From Corynebacterium ulcerans (GTDB lineage Bacteria; Actinomycetota; Actinomycetes; Mycobacteriales; Mycobacteriaceae): a DNA stretch of 64,000 nucleotides. The DNA lies in NCBI RefSeq assembly GCF_900187135.1, contig NZ_LT906443.1, positions 2,232,001 through 2,296,000 on the forward strand, in the 5' to 3' direction. Positions 8,513 through 17,878 of this stretch are shown piece by piece. The position numbers and the translations under genes are program-made. The notes under the pieces are model-generated. The model searched no databases, was not told the origin of the DNA, and saw only the letters and a list, made by a program, of their open reading frames with translations. Within the stretch, counting starts at the first letter, position 1, and each line of letters opens with the position of its first letter.

Positions 8513-9205
8513 ATGAAAATTGTTGTGGTGGATGACGAACAAGCGGTTCGTGAATCCCTGCGTCGGTCGTTGTCCTTCAACGGGTACGACGTATTCCTCG
8601 CTGAAGATGGTGTTCAAGCTCTCGAAGTAATCGAGAAAGAACAACCAGAACTGGTCATTCTTGATGTCATGATGCCTCGGATGGACGGGCTTGAAGTTTG
8701 CCGCACTCTACGCAGTGCAGGAGACGACCGTCCTATCTTGGTCCTCACCGCCCGGGACGGAGTCTCTGACCGCGTGGCTGGCCTTGACGCTGGAGCAGAC
8801 GATTACCTTCCTAAGCCTTTTGCTTTGGAAGAATTGCTTGCGCGTGTTAGATCCCTACTACGTCGCGCAGCTGCTGACGCTGTCGGTGGCCCGAGCCAAG
8901 GGGAACTCACTTTTGATGACCTCAAACTGAACCCTGACACCAGGGACGTAACTCGCGGAGGGCGGCACATCAGCCTAACCCGTACCGAGTTTGCTCTGTT
9001 GCAGCTGTTGATGGCTAACGCACGTCGAGTTCTTAGCCGCTCCACAATCCTTGAAGAGGTATGGGGTTATGATTTCCCCACTTCAGGAAATGCCCTTGAG
9101 GTATACATCGGTTATCTGCGTCGCAAGACTGAATCTGAGGGCGAGCCTCGTCTGATTCACACCGTGCGCGGCGTTGGCTATGTTTTGAGGGATACTGCAC
9201 CGTGA
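8513..9205 (+). CDS. mprA: Response regulator MprA (OmpR/PhoB family)
   Basis: A DNA-binding response regulator, 230 residues. The receiver domain has the acidic pair DD near residue 7, the phospho-acceptor Asp51 ([13 protein letters not shown]), VLTAR and the Lys in LPKPF. The winged helix C-terminal half ends in GYLRRKTE and [11 protein letters not shown]. The stop overlaps the start of the kinase gene (GTGA). The pairing with the adjacent kinase and HtrA-like protease matches MprAB-PepD of mycobacteria and the CgtSR2 system of C. glutamicum, which respond to envelope stress. Confidence 0.93.
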   Translation: MKIVVVDDEQAVRESLRRSLSFNGYDVFLAEDGVQALEVIEKEQPELVILDVMMPRMDGLEVCRTLRSAGDDRPILVLTARDGVSDRVAGLDAGADDYLPKPFALEELLARVRSLLRRAAADAVGGPSQGELTFDDLKLNPDTRDVTRGGRHISLTRTEFALLQLLMANARRVLSRSTILEEVWGYDFPTSGNALEVYIGYLRRKTESEGEPRLIHTVRGVGYVLRDTAP

Positions 9206-10746
9206 TCCTTCGGCGCCCCGAATACAGCCTGGGGACCGATTCCTCAGGCGTTCTGGGCGTAGATGACCGTCCTAAGACTGTCACCGGAAGTGATACTCCG
9301 CTGAAGTGGCGGATCACTCTGCTCACGGCCTCCATGGTGGCGATCGCCGTTGGAATGATGATGATCGCTGCCTATTGGAGTGTGTCTGCGGCACTGCGGG
9401 GATCAGTAGATAACTCGTTGGACGCCAAGGCATCTGCGATGCTTGAACGCTCTACGGATCCTGCTTTCTTTAATTCCTTAGAAGCTGAAGTTGAACGGTT
9501 CAAGGATTACAATCCTGATACCCGCATTTCTATTTCTGCTCCAGGATGGACCCATGCTGTGGGCGATAATCTCCCTGTTCTTTCTGAAAAAGCACAGACA
9601 GAAGGTTATCGAGTAAGCACTGTGAGCGGAGAACGCGTACTGGTCAAGCGTTCTAATATAGGCGCAACGGTAATGCTAGCGCGAGACATGACGCAGACTA
9701 ACCGAATGATCACGACGTTGGGCATTGCCCTGTTAGTTGTGGCAGGTCTTGGAGTACTCCTTGCCTTTGGCACGGGAGTAGTGGTGTCTTCGACTGTGTT
9801 TCGTCCGATTTCTCGGTTGCGCAATGCTGTTCGGTATATCACGGAAACGGATGATCTACGCCCGATTGAGGTCTCAGGTAACGATGAGATTGCACAGTTG
9901 GCCAACAATTTTAACGAAATGCTAGAAGCCTTACGGCGGTCAAGGCAACGGCAAACGGAGTTGGTTGCAGATGCTGGGCACGAACTGAAGACTCCACTTA
10001 CTTCCATGCGCACCAACATCGAATTATTGATGATGATGCAGAATTCGGATAACCACCGGATCTCTTTGGAAGATAAGCGAGCGCTTCAAGAAGACGTGAT
10101 TGCTCAAATGGAGGAGCTTTCTACGCTCATCGGAGACTTGGTGGACTTGGCACGTCAAGATACACCAGAAAAAGCTTTGGAAGAAGTGGATCTGGTTGAC
10201 GTTATCGATGCCTCGCTGGTGCGTGTTCGACGTCGACGTTCAGACGTTGAGTTCGAGATGTCCACGATTCCTTGGTATCTGGATGGTGATAGCTTCGCTT
10301 TGGGACGAGCCATTATTAACCTTCTGGATAACGCGGCTAAGTGGTCACCGAACGGTGGCACGGTACGTCTGAAGATGGAACAGCGTGACGCGCATACGGT
10401 GTGCATCATGGTTGCTGATTCTGGACCTGGAATACCTGTTGAAGATCGCGAGAAAGTATTTGACCGCTTCTATCGTTCAGTGCAGGCACGATCGACTCCT
10501 GGATCGGGACTTGGTCTAGCTATCGTCCAATCAACGATTGAGCGTCATGGTGGAACGATCGTTGCTGGAGAATCGGACGATGGCGGAGCGTTGATGACGG
10601 TCCTTCTCCCCGGATTCCCAGATGATGAAGAACTCTCTGAGTGCCGTAAACAGCTGATCCAATACTCGGGTAAAGTGCCGTCGACCCTGGAAGAAATGCG
10701 TCGGCTACGGCACACAAAACATTCAGAACGTCGGGGAAAATGCTGA
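9202..10746 (+). CDS. mprB: Sensor histidine kinase MprB
   Basis: The membrane sensor partner of MprA, 514 residues from a GTG overlapping the mprA stop. Two membrane helices (about 37-59 and 169-196) flank an extracellular domain of about 110 residues; a HAMP linker follows, then the H-box with His260 ([12 protein letters not shown]), the N-box ([14 protein letters not shown]) and the G-boxes ([15 protein letters not shown]). The order regulator-kinase-protease suggests one stress-response unit. A roughly 30-residue hydrophilic N-terminal extension precedes the first helix. Confidence 0.93.
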   Translation: MILRRPEYSLGTDSSGVLGVDDRPKTVTGSDTPLKWRITLLTASMVAIAVGMMMIAAYWSVSAALRGSVDNSLDAKASAMLERSTDPAFFNSLEAEVERFKDYNPDTRISISAPGWTHAVGDNLPVLSEKAQTEGYRVSTVSGERVLVKRSNIGATVMLARDMTQTNRMITTLGIALLVVAGLGVLLAFGTGVVVSSTVFRPISRLRNAVRYITETDDLRPIEVSGNDEIAQLANNFNEMLEALRRSRQRQTELVADAGHELKTPLTSMRTNIELLMMMQNSDNHRISLEDKRALQEDVIAQMEELSTLIGDLVDLARQDTPEKALEEVDLVDVIDASLVRVRRRRSDVEFEMSTIPWYLDGDSFALGRAIINLLDNAAKWSPNGGTVRLKMEQRDAHTVCIMVADSGPGIPVEDREKVFDRFYRSVQARSTPGSGLGLAIVQSTIERHGGTIVAGESDDGGALMTVLLPGFPDDEELSECRKQLIQYSGKVPSTLEEMRRLRHTKHSERRGKC

Positions 10747-10944
10747 AAATCGGTAAAACCTAAAGAAAAATGACGTGGCTTAGTAGGGCTTGGTGTAGAG
10801 CATCAAGTTCTACTGTCGTATTTTGGATACGATTTTTTTCGATGTTCGAGGGATATTTTCTCACAGCCAACTCGCAGGATTTCTAGATTCTTTCACCAGA
10901 TAGGTACCAGAGACAGCGCAGTTTATGGTTGCATAGTTATCACC

Positions 10945-12414
10945 ATGACTAATCAATTTGGCACCGATAACACCAATAGCTTTGGCAAAGATTTCAACTC
11001 TGCAGCGAATAACAGTGAGCAGAGCCCTCAGCCTGGGCAGGATACTGGGCAGAATAATAGTTACCAACATAATCCTTACGTTGGGAAAAACTCAGAGACT
11101 TCAGTGTCTGAGACCCGACAGTTTGATCAGGTTCAGAATCCTTATGCGATGAATACTTCTTCTACGGCTGAAGAGTCCGTTATGCAGGGGACTCCGTCAC
11201 ATGGCGTTGGGCCTCAAGAAGCGAATCCCACTTACACGCAGGGGACTTCACAGCCACCCCAGCAGCAGATGCTGGATGGTGAGGCACTGGTCGCGGAGCA
11301 ACCTGTTAAGGAGAAAAAGAAAATCGGATTGGGTGCTGCAACAGCCCTTGCGTTGGTTTCAGCGGTAGCCGCCGGTTCTATTACAGGCGTGTATGCCTCA
11401 AAGGTAAGCACCAATAACACTAAGTCCACGGTTGTTGAATCACTGAAACAGCCTGTTGCAGATACAACAAATAAAACTGCTCCGGCAGGTTCAGTGCAAT
11501 CGGTAGCTGCTAAGGTGCTGCCTTCTGTGGTGTCGATTACCGTTACAACGGAAACCGGATCCTCCGAAGGCTCGGGCTCCATCATCTCAGAAGATGGTTA
11601 TGTCATGACAAATAACCACGTAGTTGCAGAAGCCAGCTCAGGTCGGGCAAAGGTTTCTGTGGCTATGAATGACGGTTCGACGCATGATGCTGAGTTTGTT
11701 GCTGGAGACCCCAATACAGATGTGGCCGTCATAAAAATTAAGGGCGCCTCGGGGCTGCCAGTGATGAATTTTGGTGATTCCAGCAAGCTGCAGGTAGGCC
11801 AACAGGTTGTTGCGATTGGTTCTCCTCTTGGATTGTCTGCGACGGTGACGTCGGGCATCGTATCGGCCCTGAACCGACCTGTCCGTGCCGGCGGGTCTGA
11901 GACAGGGCAGTCTTCACTCATAGACGCAGTTCAAACCGATGCTGCGATCAACCCAGGTAATTCCGGTGGCCCTTTGGTGGATTCAGATGGAAATCAGATC
12001 GGTGTGAACTCTGTTATTGCTTCTTTAAGCCAGCGCCAGCCACAAGCGGGTGCGCCGCGGGCAGGTTCTATCGGGCTTGGTTTTGCTATCCCTTCTAATT
12101 TTGCACGACGCGTTGCGGCACAGTTGATTGAGACAGGCAGAGCCACACAGCCCATGATTGGCATCCAATTGGTTTCTAACGCCCGTGTGAAAGGCGCAGT
12201 GATCGCGGATGTGACGGAAGGTGATCCAGGCAGCAAGGCAGGTTTAAAGCCCGGCGAGATAATTACTAAGATTAATGGCCGCGTCGTGGATAGCGCCGAC
12301 GCTCTTATCGCAGCAGTGCGGAGTAGCGATTTCGGTTCCACCGTTAAACTGACTGTTGTTAATGAAAACGGCGAGAATCCGCGAACTGTAGACGTCACGT
12401 TGACTAGTGAGTAG
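10945..12414 (+). CDS. pepD: HtrA/DegP-like membrane serine protease with PDZ domain (PepD-like)
   Basis: An envelope quality-control protease. A 120-residue cytoplasmic head rich in Asn, Gln and Ser precedes one membrane helix (about 127-151). The trypsin-like domain carries the triad His225 (TNNHVV), Asp259 (DPNTDVAV) and Ser340 (NPGNSGGP). A PDZ domain follows (about 405-485, with GSKAGLKPGEIITKING). In mycobacteria PepD is controlled by and feeds back on MprAB, and this gene follows mprAB by about 200 bases, so direct control is likely. Confidence 0.92.
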   Translation: MTNQFGTDNTNSFGKDFNSAANNSEQSPQPGQDTGQNNSYQHNPYVGKNSETSVSETRQFDQVQNPYAMNTSSTAEESVMQGTPSHGVGPQEANPTYTQGTSQPPQQQMLDGEALVAEQPVKEKKKIGLGAATALALVSAVAAGSITGVYASKVSTNNTKSTVVESLKQPVADTTNKTAPAGSVQSVAAKVLPSVVSITVTTETGSSEGSGSIISEDGYVMTNNHVVAEASSGRAKVSVAMNDGSTHDAEFVAGDPNTDVAVIKIKGASGLPVMNFGDSSKLQVGQQVVAIGSPLGLSATVTSGIVSALNRPVRAGGSETGQSSLIDAVQTDAAINPGNSGGPLVDSDGNQIGVNSVIASLSQRQPQAGAPRAGSIGLGFAIPSNFARRVAAQLIETGRATQPMIGIQLVSNARVKGAVIADVTEGDPGSKAGLKPGEIITKINGRVVDSADALIAAVRSSDFGSTVKLTVVNENGENPRTVDVTLTSE

Positions 12415-12511
12415 TTTTAAAACAAGAGCTATGAGAGGACAATGCCTCGCCTCTTTCCCCTTAAAACGCTAGCTATCTGCGTTGAGTGTTTTTGCTGCAA
12501 GAAAGGCCATG

Positions 12512-13111
12512 ATGAGCACATCTATTGACGGAATTCCCACGCCGGAGCTCATTGATCGCGATATTTTAGATATTGGCGAGCCTGATGAGGAGTTTTTTCG
12601 TGCTCATGAGGCTGAAGAGACAGTGCTTTTCGACGCTCCCCGCCGCGCTCTAATAGTTCTAGTCAGCGACCACACGATTAGTTCGGGTGAGGATACTGAT
12701 CGACTCCTTACGGAGTTGCTGACTGAAGCTACGTTTAGCGTCGATGGAGTAGTGGAGGTGAAATCAAAGGAATCACAAATCCGCAAGGCTATTGAGACTG
12801 GAGTGGTCGGTGGCGTCGATTTAGTGCTTACTGTGGGCGGTACTGGGGTAGGTCCTCGCGATAGAACGCCCGAAGCCACACGAGACGTGTTGGATCAAAA
12901 TGTTCCAGGTATTGCTCAAGCTTTACGTTCTTCTGGCTTGGCGTGTGGGGCAGTGGATGCCTGTGTGTCTCGTGGCATTTCTGGAGTATCGGGCTCTACA
13001 GTAATCGTGAATCTTGCGCCTTCCCGCGCGGCGATTCGGGATGGCATGGCAACCCTGGCGCCTCTTGTGCATCACCTTATCGATCAGTTGCGTAGCTATT
13101 CTGTTGACTAG
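12512..13111 (+). CDS. mog: MogA/MoaB-type molybdopterin-binding protein
   Basis: A MogA/MoaB family protein, which adenylylates molybdopterin before metal insertion. The core shows LVLTVGGTGVGPRDRTPEAT, the conserved substrate loop of the family, and later SRGISGVSGSTVIVNL, equivalent to the SR...G....INLPG segment. A 45-residue acidic N-terminal extension is unusual. The ATG at 12512 follows AAAGG; ATG 12509 and TTG 12482 are alternatives. Few other molybdenum cofactor genes are visible here, and the MoeA-like protein at 16594 looks degenerate, so real cofactor synthesis by this locus is uncertain. Confidence 0.85.
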   Translation: MSTSIDGIPTPELIDRDILDIGEPDEEFFRAHEAEETVLFDAPRRALIVLVSDHTISSGEDTDRLLTELLTEATFSVDGVVEVKSKESQIRKAIETGVVGGVDLVLTVGGTGVGPRDRTPEATRDVLDQNVPGIAQALRSSGLACGAVDACVSRGISGVSGSTVIVNLAPSRAAIRDGMATLAPLVHHLIDQLRSYSVD

Positions 13112-13126
13112 GCGGAAGAACTAACA

Positions 13127-13333
13127 ATGATGATCAGGAAACGGCGGCGGGTTTTTAAAGAATCTTCGGCGAAAGATTACGATAGATCCGCAGACTCGAC
13201 GCCCCACAACGTTGGGGTAGCCAGTAGTGCTGACGACGAGCGTTTTGTAGCACTGGATGGAGAGCCCATTCCTCCTAGTCATGCCGATGTATCTTTTTGG
13301 AAAGAGCAAATGCCGCCGCATTATGGGGCGTAA
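13127..13333 (+). CDS. Small conserved hypothetical protein
   Basis: A 68-residue hydrophilic protein, basic at the N-terminus (MMIRKRRRVFKES), with an acidic middle and a C-terminal WKEQMPPHYG. I recall a small protein with this ending at the same place in other corynebacteria, so it is probably real. GGAAG precedes the start. It lies 15 bases after mog and before a strong terminator. Function unknown. Confidence 0.65.
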   Translation: MMIRKRRRVFKESSAKDYDRSADSTPHNVGVASSADDERFVALDGEPIPPSHADVSFWKEQMPPHYGA

Positions 13334-13340
13334 TAATGAC

Positions 13341-13387
13341 GCATAAAAGTGGAGCCAACCTGTTGAAGGTTGGCTCCACTTTTATGC
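13341..13387. terminator. Strong bidirectional terminator between convergent genes
   Basis: A perfect 20-bp inverted repeat (13341-13360 with 13368-13387) with a 7-base loop. Runs of A on the left arm and T on the right arm (AAAAGTGG, CCACTTTT) serve both strands. Confidence 0.85.
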
Positions 13388-13404
13388 GCGGTATTTAACC
13401 TCTT

Positions 13405-13818
13405 TTAGAGGGTACCGTTTCTCTGGTTCTTCAGGAGATCGCGGATTTCTTCCAGCAATTCTGCCTCGATGGAAGCAGGAGCGTCCTCTTCTTCTTGGAT
13501 GCCCTTGCGCTTAGCGGCCATCTCATTGAGCTTGTTCATAGGAGCGACCAGGATAAAGTACACAACGGCTGCAATGATGATGAAGTTAAGTGCTGCGGTA
13601 ATGACAGCACCGAAGTCCAAGAAAGTGGCTTCATTGCCGGAACGGATGTGGAAACCGAGACCGGAAACATCTGCACCACCGAGGGAAGCAATCAGAGGGT
13701 TGATGAGGTGGTTGGTGAACGCGGTAACGATTGCGGTAAATGCGGTACCAATAACGACGGCGACTGCCAGTTCGACTACGTTTCCGCGGAGAATGAAGTC
13801 TTTAAAACCTTTGAGCAT
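13405..13818 (-). CDS. mscL: Large-conductance mechanosensitive channel MscL
   Basis: MscL opens a large pore when membrane tension rises and saves the cell from hypo-osmotic burst. The 137-residue protein has the amphipathic N-terminus (MLKGFKDFILRGNVVELAVA), the pore helix TM1 (VVIGTAFTAIVTAF) and TM2 (FIIIAAVVYFILVAPMNKL), then a charged C-terminal helix. The ATG at 13818 follows AGAGGA; the frame starting at TTG 13833 is not needed. Confidence 0.95.
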   Translation of the reverse strand: MLKGFKDFILRGNVVELAVAVVIGTAFTAIVTAFTNHLINPLIASLGGADVSGLGFHIRSGNEATFLDFGAVITAALNFIIIAAVVYFILVAPMNKLNEMAAKRKGIQEEEDAPASIEAELLEEIRDLLKNQRNGTL

Positions 13819-13902
13819 AATTCCTCTTTTCAAAACTTGACTCTGCTCAGGCTAATGGAAATGCCGATAGTGTTCTAGCGCATATGATTGATGGAAACGC
13901 TT

Positions 13903-14655
13903 TTACCGGGTTTGGGCTCGAGTTCCGGTGATAATAACTGACATGGGCTTTAGCAATGCTGCTGCTGCGACTAGCTGGGCCTCAGGTTTGGGAAAAGCGA
14001 TAAGAGCGCTGTGTTCACGATTCGTTTGCTTATCTGGCCCTGATTCCGGGACGAATATTACTAATCCACCTGCAGCTACTACGGAATCAGAGTCGGGTGT
14101 GGACTCGGACGTAATGAGGTCTACGCGGTCTCCTGGGTGCAATAAGTGGCTGAGATTCGGCTGAGCGAGCCTAACAGGTACCAAGTTAAGTGTCTCTCCC
14201 TGATCTTCTACTGTGCTATTTATCACACTGGAGATGTCGTGGGAGGGTGGCAAAAAGTCGGTCTGTACGGCAATTGCACCGCGTGGACGTGCGGAAATAG
14301 CGATTCTGCGGGTGCTTTTCTCTGTGTCTAGGGGAAAAATATCCGGGGGTGGTGTGGGTGCGGTGTGCGATGGGATGGGATTGGATTGATGCGAAACTTG
14401 TGGGTTCTCCGCTGGCGTTAATGCATTCTCGGGGAGGAAGCGCGTGGGAATGGACATGGGTTGTAGATCTTTGTGCTCAATAAGATCGCCCAGATGAATA
14501 TCCCGGTTGTAGCGGAACACCGTTGTGTGAGGTTCATGATGCTGACGCACTGTTATAACAGCGGCGAGCACGCAGAGGATACCCGCAAAGAACCGGCGCA
14601 AAAGTATGCTCCGTCGAAAACTCGGGGTGCGTAATGTCGTCAAAAAGGATGTCAT
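13903..14655 (-). CDS. SAF-domain protein, CpaB/RcpC-like
   Basis: A 250-residue protein with one N-terminal membrane helix (about 22-42, LRRFFAGILCVLAAVITV) and an exported body. It begins with a SAF-type segment (TVFRYNRDIHLGDLIEHKDLQ), as in CpaB pilus-assembly proteins, and later has LLHPGDRVDLI and VVAAGGLVIFVP, which fit the RcpC/CpaB second half. No pilus genes are near, so a role in Flp pilus assembly is only a possibility. It follows the cyclo-ligase gene by 15 bases on the same strand. Confidence 0.7.
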   Translation of the reverse strand: MTSFLTTLRTPSFRRSILLRRFFAGILCVLAAVITVRQHHEPHTTVFRYNRDIHLGDLIEHKDLQPMSIPTRFLPENALTPAENPQVSHQSNPIPSHTAPTPPPDIFPLDTEKSTRRIAISARPRGAIAVQTDFLPPSHDISSVINSTVEDQGETLNLVPVRLAQPNLSHLLHPGDRVDLITSESTPDSDSVVAAGGLVIFVPESGPDKQTNREHSALIAFPKPEAQLVAAAALLKPMSVIITGTRAQTR

Positions 14656-14670
14656 GTCCTATTTGACTGT

Positions 14671-15288
14671 TTATCGGTGGGCGCTGGTTCCTGAGGGGGT
14701 GATGATGAAGTCGGCGCGCGCGTCGTGGGCTTCATAAGGGATGGTGGGGTCTATCTCTGAATCGAAGAGAAGGAGAACTGTAGGAGTGCGGGATCCTTCT
14801 AATGCTCGGTCGTAATAACCAGCGCCTTTGCCGATCCGTATTCCCTCAGAGGTAGCTCCGAGAGCTGGAACCACGATGAGGTCCAATGTGGGCAGCACAT
14901 CGTGGCTATGGTGGTACGGTCCCGTAGGCTCGAGAATGCCAAAAGCTCCGGGTTTAAGTGAGTCTGGATGTGTGTAGAGGCCCCATTCCAAGATTCCTTT
15001 AGGTCGAGAGACTGGTAGCCATAGGGACACTCCGAGATGAGAAAGGGTCGAGACTAGGCCAGTACCGCCTGGTTCCTGATGATCTGCGCAGTAGGCGGCA
15101 ATCTTTGTAGCATCGAGCTTCTTTATTAAAGCGGCCAGGTGCTTCATGATTGCGTGGTTAAAGCTTGCCAGTTGCAGAGGCTGGAGTTGTTGACGTGCGC
15201 GGGAGAGCTCCCGGCGTTTCTGTTGTTTTAGGGAAGCAAGCTCTTGCGCTTTGTAGGCATCGAACTGTCCAGCTGACATGGGATACAT
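14671..15288 (-). CDS. fthC: 5-formyltetrahydrofolate cyclo-ligase
   Basis: Converts 5-formyl-THF to methenyl-THF with ATP, recycling a storage folate. The 205 residues include the family motifs RQQLQPLQLASF (N-terminal), LDLIVVPALGATSEGIRIGKGAGYYDRAL (folate/ATP site) and the C-terminal HDARADFIITP. The start is ATG 15288 or 15279. It is divergent from galU with about 120 bases between. Confidence 0.9.
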   Translation of the reverse strand: MYPMSAGQFDAYKAQELASLKQQKRRELSRARQQLQPLQLASFNHAIMKHLAALIKKLDATKIAAYCADHQEPGGTGLVSTLSHLGVSLWLPVSRPKGILEWGLYTHPDSLKPGAFGILEPTGPYHHSHDVLPTLDLIVVPALGATSEGIRIGKGAGYYDRALEGSRTPTVLLLFDSEIDPTIPYEAHDARADFIITPSGTSAHR

Positions 15289-15409
15289 GCTAGCGCAGAG
15301 GCGTCGAGAAGCTATACGCTTTTGGCAAAACAGTGAGAATGCAAAGAAACTTCTTTATCTCAGGTGGCGGAACTGGGGAGAACTAAGCGCCGGATGTACT
15401 CTTGTCTGC

Positions 15410-16339
15410 ATGAAGCAGCCTCAAGAAGCTCAAGACAGTACGCGCGCCGCGGTAAAGACTGTCATCGTTCCTGCTGCTGGCATGGGAACGAGATTCCTTC
15501 CGGCCACAAAAACGGTTCCTAAAGAGCTGTTGCCAGTGGTGGATACTCCAGGCATTGAACTGATTGCAGAAGAAGCAGCTCAGTTGGGTGCGACTCGACT
15601 CGCAGTGATTACAGCTCCTAATAAACAGGAAGTTATGGAGCACTTTAAGCGATTCCCAGTGCTTGAAGAGACCCTGCAAAGTCGAGGGAAAACGGAACAA
15701 TATGAGAAAGTGGTCCACGCCTCTGAACTTATTGCCCCGGTATCTGTAGTACAGGAAAAACCGCTTGGCCTCGGGCACGCAGTCGGTTTGGCGGAAACAG
15801 TTCTTGATCCGGAAGAAGACGCCGTAGCTGTCATGCTTCCCGATGACCTCGTGCTCCCGCGTGGCGTTGTGGAAAAGATGGTTGAGGTGCGTGAACAGCT
15901 AGGCGGATCTGTGCTGTGCGCCTTTGAAGTTCCAGAGGAAGAAGTCTATAACTACGGTGTTTTTGAGATTGATGAGAGCACATACGAGGGCCCTTATCAC
16001 GTTAAAAAAGTCAAAGGAATGGTGGAGAAGCCTTCTGTAGATGAAGCTCCCTCAAATTTTGTAGCGACTGGTCGCTATCTGCTGGACCGGGCTATTTTCG
16101 ACGCCCTACGCAGGATTACGCCGGGCGCTGGCGGTGAATTGCAGCTCACGGATGCTATCGATTTGCTTATCGACGAAGGCCATCCCGTACACATCCTCGT
16201 GCACGATGGAAAGCGACATGACCTTGGTAATCCTGGTGGATATATACCGGCTGTCGTTGACTTTGGGCTGAGCGACCCAGTGTATGGCCCCCACTTAAAA
16301 AAGGCTCTCCGAAAGATCCTGGAAGAACACGGCGCCTAA
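15410..16339 (+). CDS. galU: UTP-glucose-1-phosphate uridylyltransferase GalU
   Basis: Makes UDP-glucose for arabinogalactan, trehalose and glycogen-type sugar chemistry. The 309-residue protein has the nucleotide-binding motif PAAGMGTRFLPATKTVPKE, LLPVVDTPGIE and EKPLGLGHAVGLAE, followed by MLPDDLVL. The ATG at 15410 is placed by homology; the frame is open 44 codons upstream. Same order (galU, moeA-like, rimJ, membrane protein) as in mycobacteria from memory. Confidence 0.95.
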   Translation: MKQPQEAQDSTRAAVKTVIVPAAGMGTRFLPATKTVPKELLPVVDTPGIELIAEEAAQLGATRLAVITAPNKQEVMEHFKRFPVLEETLQSRGKTEQYEKVVHASELIAPVSVVQEKPLGLGHAVGLAETVLDPEEDAVAVMLPDDLVLPRGVVEKMVEVREQLGGSVLCAFEVPEEEVYNYGVFEIDESTYEGPYHVKKVKGMVEKPSVDEAPSNFVATGRYLLDRAIFDALRRITPGAGGELQLTDAIDLLIDEGHPVHILVHDGKRHDLGNPGGYIPAVVDFGLSDPVYGPHLKKALRKILEEHGA

Positions 16340-16360
16340 CCTATCGGGTAAAACCGTGCT

Positions 16361-16435
16361 GTTGACGGGAAACTGATTGCCTGAGCGAAGAAGCACGTTG
16401 AGGCAATCAGTACGACTTCTTAAGTCAGCGTCAAC
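16361..16435. repeat. Nested inverted repeat between galU and the moeA-like gene
   Basis: An outer pair GTTGACG / CGTCAAC (16361-16367, 16429-16435) encloses an inner 11-bp pair ACTGATTGCCT / AGGCAATCAGT (16372-16382, 16401-16411). A small CAACTAAAGTTG overlaps the right end. It may be a terminator for galU or a structured RNA; there is no T-run. Confidence 0.5.
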
Positions 16436-16593
16436 TAAAGTTGTAAGGATGTAAAAGAATATTCCGGCTAGCTTTGAGCTTTCGCACTTAAGATATGGTG
16501 AAACGCTACGTCTGCGGTAAAGAATGCGCATAAGTAGTTTGACGGCCACATGGTATGGGGAATATTTGCAAGTCACGGTGCTAAGGAGTAGAT

Positions 16594-17859
16594 GTGCGCA
16601 CAGTTGAGCAGCAGCTAGCCCTCGTCACGGAGGCCGCAGTTGCGCCTGAGCCGGTGCGAATTGCTATCGCTGAGGCCTTGGGACTCATGTGCGCCGAGGA
16701 AGTGCAAGCAACTCGGGCGCTACCCAACTTCAACCAAGCAGCTATCGACGGTTATGCGGTGCGAGCCGTGGATGTCGGTGGCGAGCGCGGCCTTGGCCGG
16801 GCCCCAGAGCCCAGGCCAGTGCCCACGGAAACGTCCCTTCCTGTGGTGGGGGAGGTAGCTGCAGGCTCGCAGCGCCCGTTGCGCCTGCAACCCAAACAAG
16901 CAGTGCGAGTACATACGGGCGCGCCACTTCCTACGCTTTCGGATGCCGTGATCCCATTAGAATGGACTGATCGCGGACGAAAGCGGATGATTGCGAATCG
17001 ACCTGTGCGTTCGGGGGAATTTGTACGCAAAGTAGGCGACGATATCCGCCCCGGGGATGTAGCTGTAAGCTCTGGCGCCATCCTTGGGCCAGCCCATATC
17101 GGTCTTCTGGCTGCCGTGGGACGCTCTAAGGTGCTCGTTTATCCGCGCCCCCGTATGTCGGTTATTTCTGTGGGCCATGAACTCGTAGATATTGATAGAG
17201 AGCCTAGCCTCGGCCAGGTCTTTGATGTCAACTCGTATGCACTCGCCGCTGCAGGGCGTGATGCAGGAGCCGATGTACACCGCGTGGGCATTGCAGCAGG
17301 GGAGCCTCGACGACTGCGCGATATCGTGGAGTCTCACATGATGCGCAGCGAGATCATCGTGATCTCGGGTGCAGTCGGCGGCTCCGGGGCAGAAGAAATA
17401 CGCCGGGTTCTCAGCGACTTAGGTGATATTGATACAACGCGAGTGGCTATGCATCCGGGGTCTGTTCAGGGGTTTGGACTGCTCGGTGATCATCAGATTC
17501 CAGTATTCCTTTTGCCCAGTAACACCGTCTCTGCACTCGTGATTTTTGAGATGTTTATCCGTCCGGTGGTGCGGTTGAGTCTAGGCAAGCGGAATGCTCA
17601 GCGTCGGACAGTGAAGGCGCGTGCGTTGAACTATGTGGGCTCAAAGCTTGGGCGCAGAGGGTTCATCAGGGCACGCCTCATGCGTGACGCAGAAACGCAA
17701 GACTATCTGGTAGAAGGTCTCGGCGGCGCCGATGGTACTCCTGCGCATCTGCTTGCAGGATTGTCTGAGGCTAACGCCATGATCAAGATTCCAGAAGGTG
17801 CAGCCGACGTGAGACCTGGCGATATCGTTGAAGTCATCTTTCTTTCCCAGAACCGCTAA
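16594..17859 (+). CDS. glp: MoeA/gephyrin-like protein, probable divisome protein Glp
   Basis: The fold is that of MoeA, the molybdenum insertase (421 residues, GTG start after AAGGAG). The N-terminal NFNQAAIDGYAVR keeps the Asp of the DGYA motif, but other active-site motifs are altered: SVGHEL for S-T-G-D-E-L (192-197), SGAVGGSGAEE for S-G-G-V-S-x-G-x-x-D (258-268), HPGSVQGFG for K-P-G-K-P (287-295) and LPSNTVSA for L-P-G-N-P (307-314). So it is unlikely to be a working MoeA. In corynebacteria a gephyrin-like protein, Glp, encoded with a membrane receptor Glpr, binds FtsZ and links division with polar growth. The matching neighbour is two genes down. Confidence 0.8.
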   Translation: MRTVEQQLALVTEAAVAPEPVRIAIAEALGLMCAEEVQATRALPNFNQAAIDGYAVRAVDVGGERGLGRAPEPRPVPTETSLPVVGEVAAGSQRPLRLQPKQAVRVHTGAPLPTLSDAVIPLEWTDRGRKRMIANRPVRSGEFVRKVGDDIRPGDVAVSSGAILGPAHIGLLAAVGRSKVLVYPRPRMSVISVGHELVDIDREPSLGQVFDVNSYALAAAGRDAGADVHRVGIAAGEPRRLRDIVESHMMRSEIIVISGAVGGSGAEEIRRVLSDLGDIDTTRVAMHPGSVQGFGLLGDHQIPVFLLPSNTVSALVIFEMFIRPVVRLSLGKRNAQRRTVKARALNYVGSKLGRRGFIRARLMRDAETQDYLVEGLGGADGTPAHLLAGLSEANAMIKIPEGAADVRPGDIVEVIFLSQNR

Positions 17860-17878
17860 GAAATAGCAGAACCCACCC

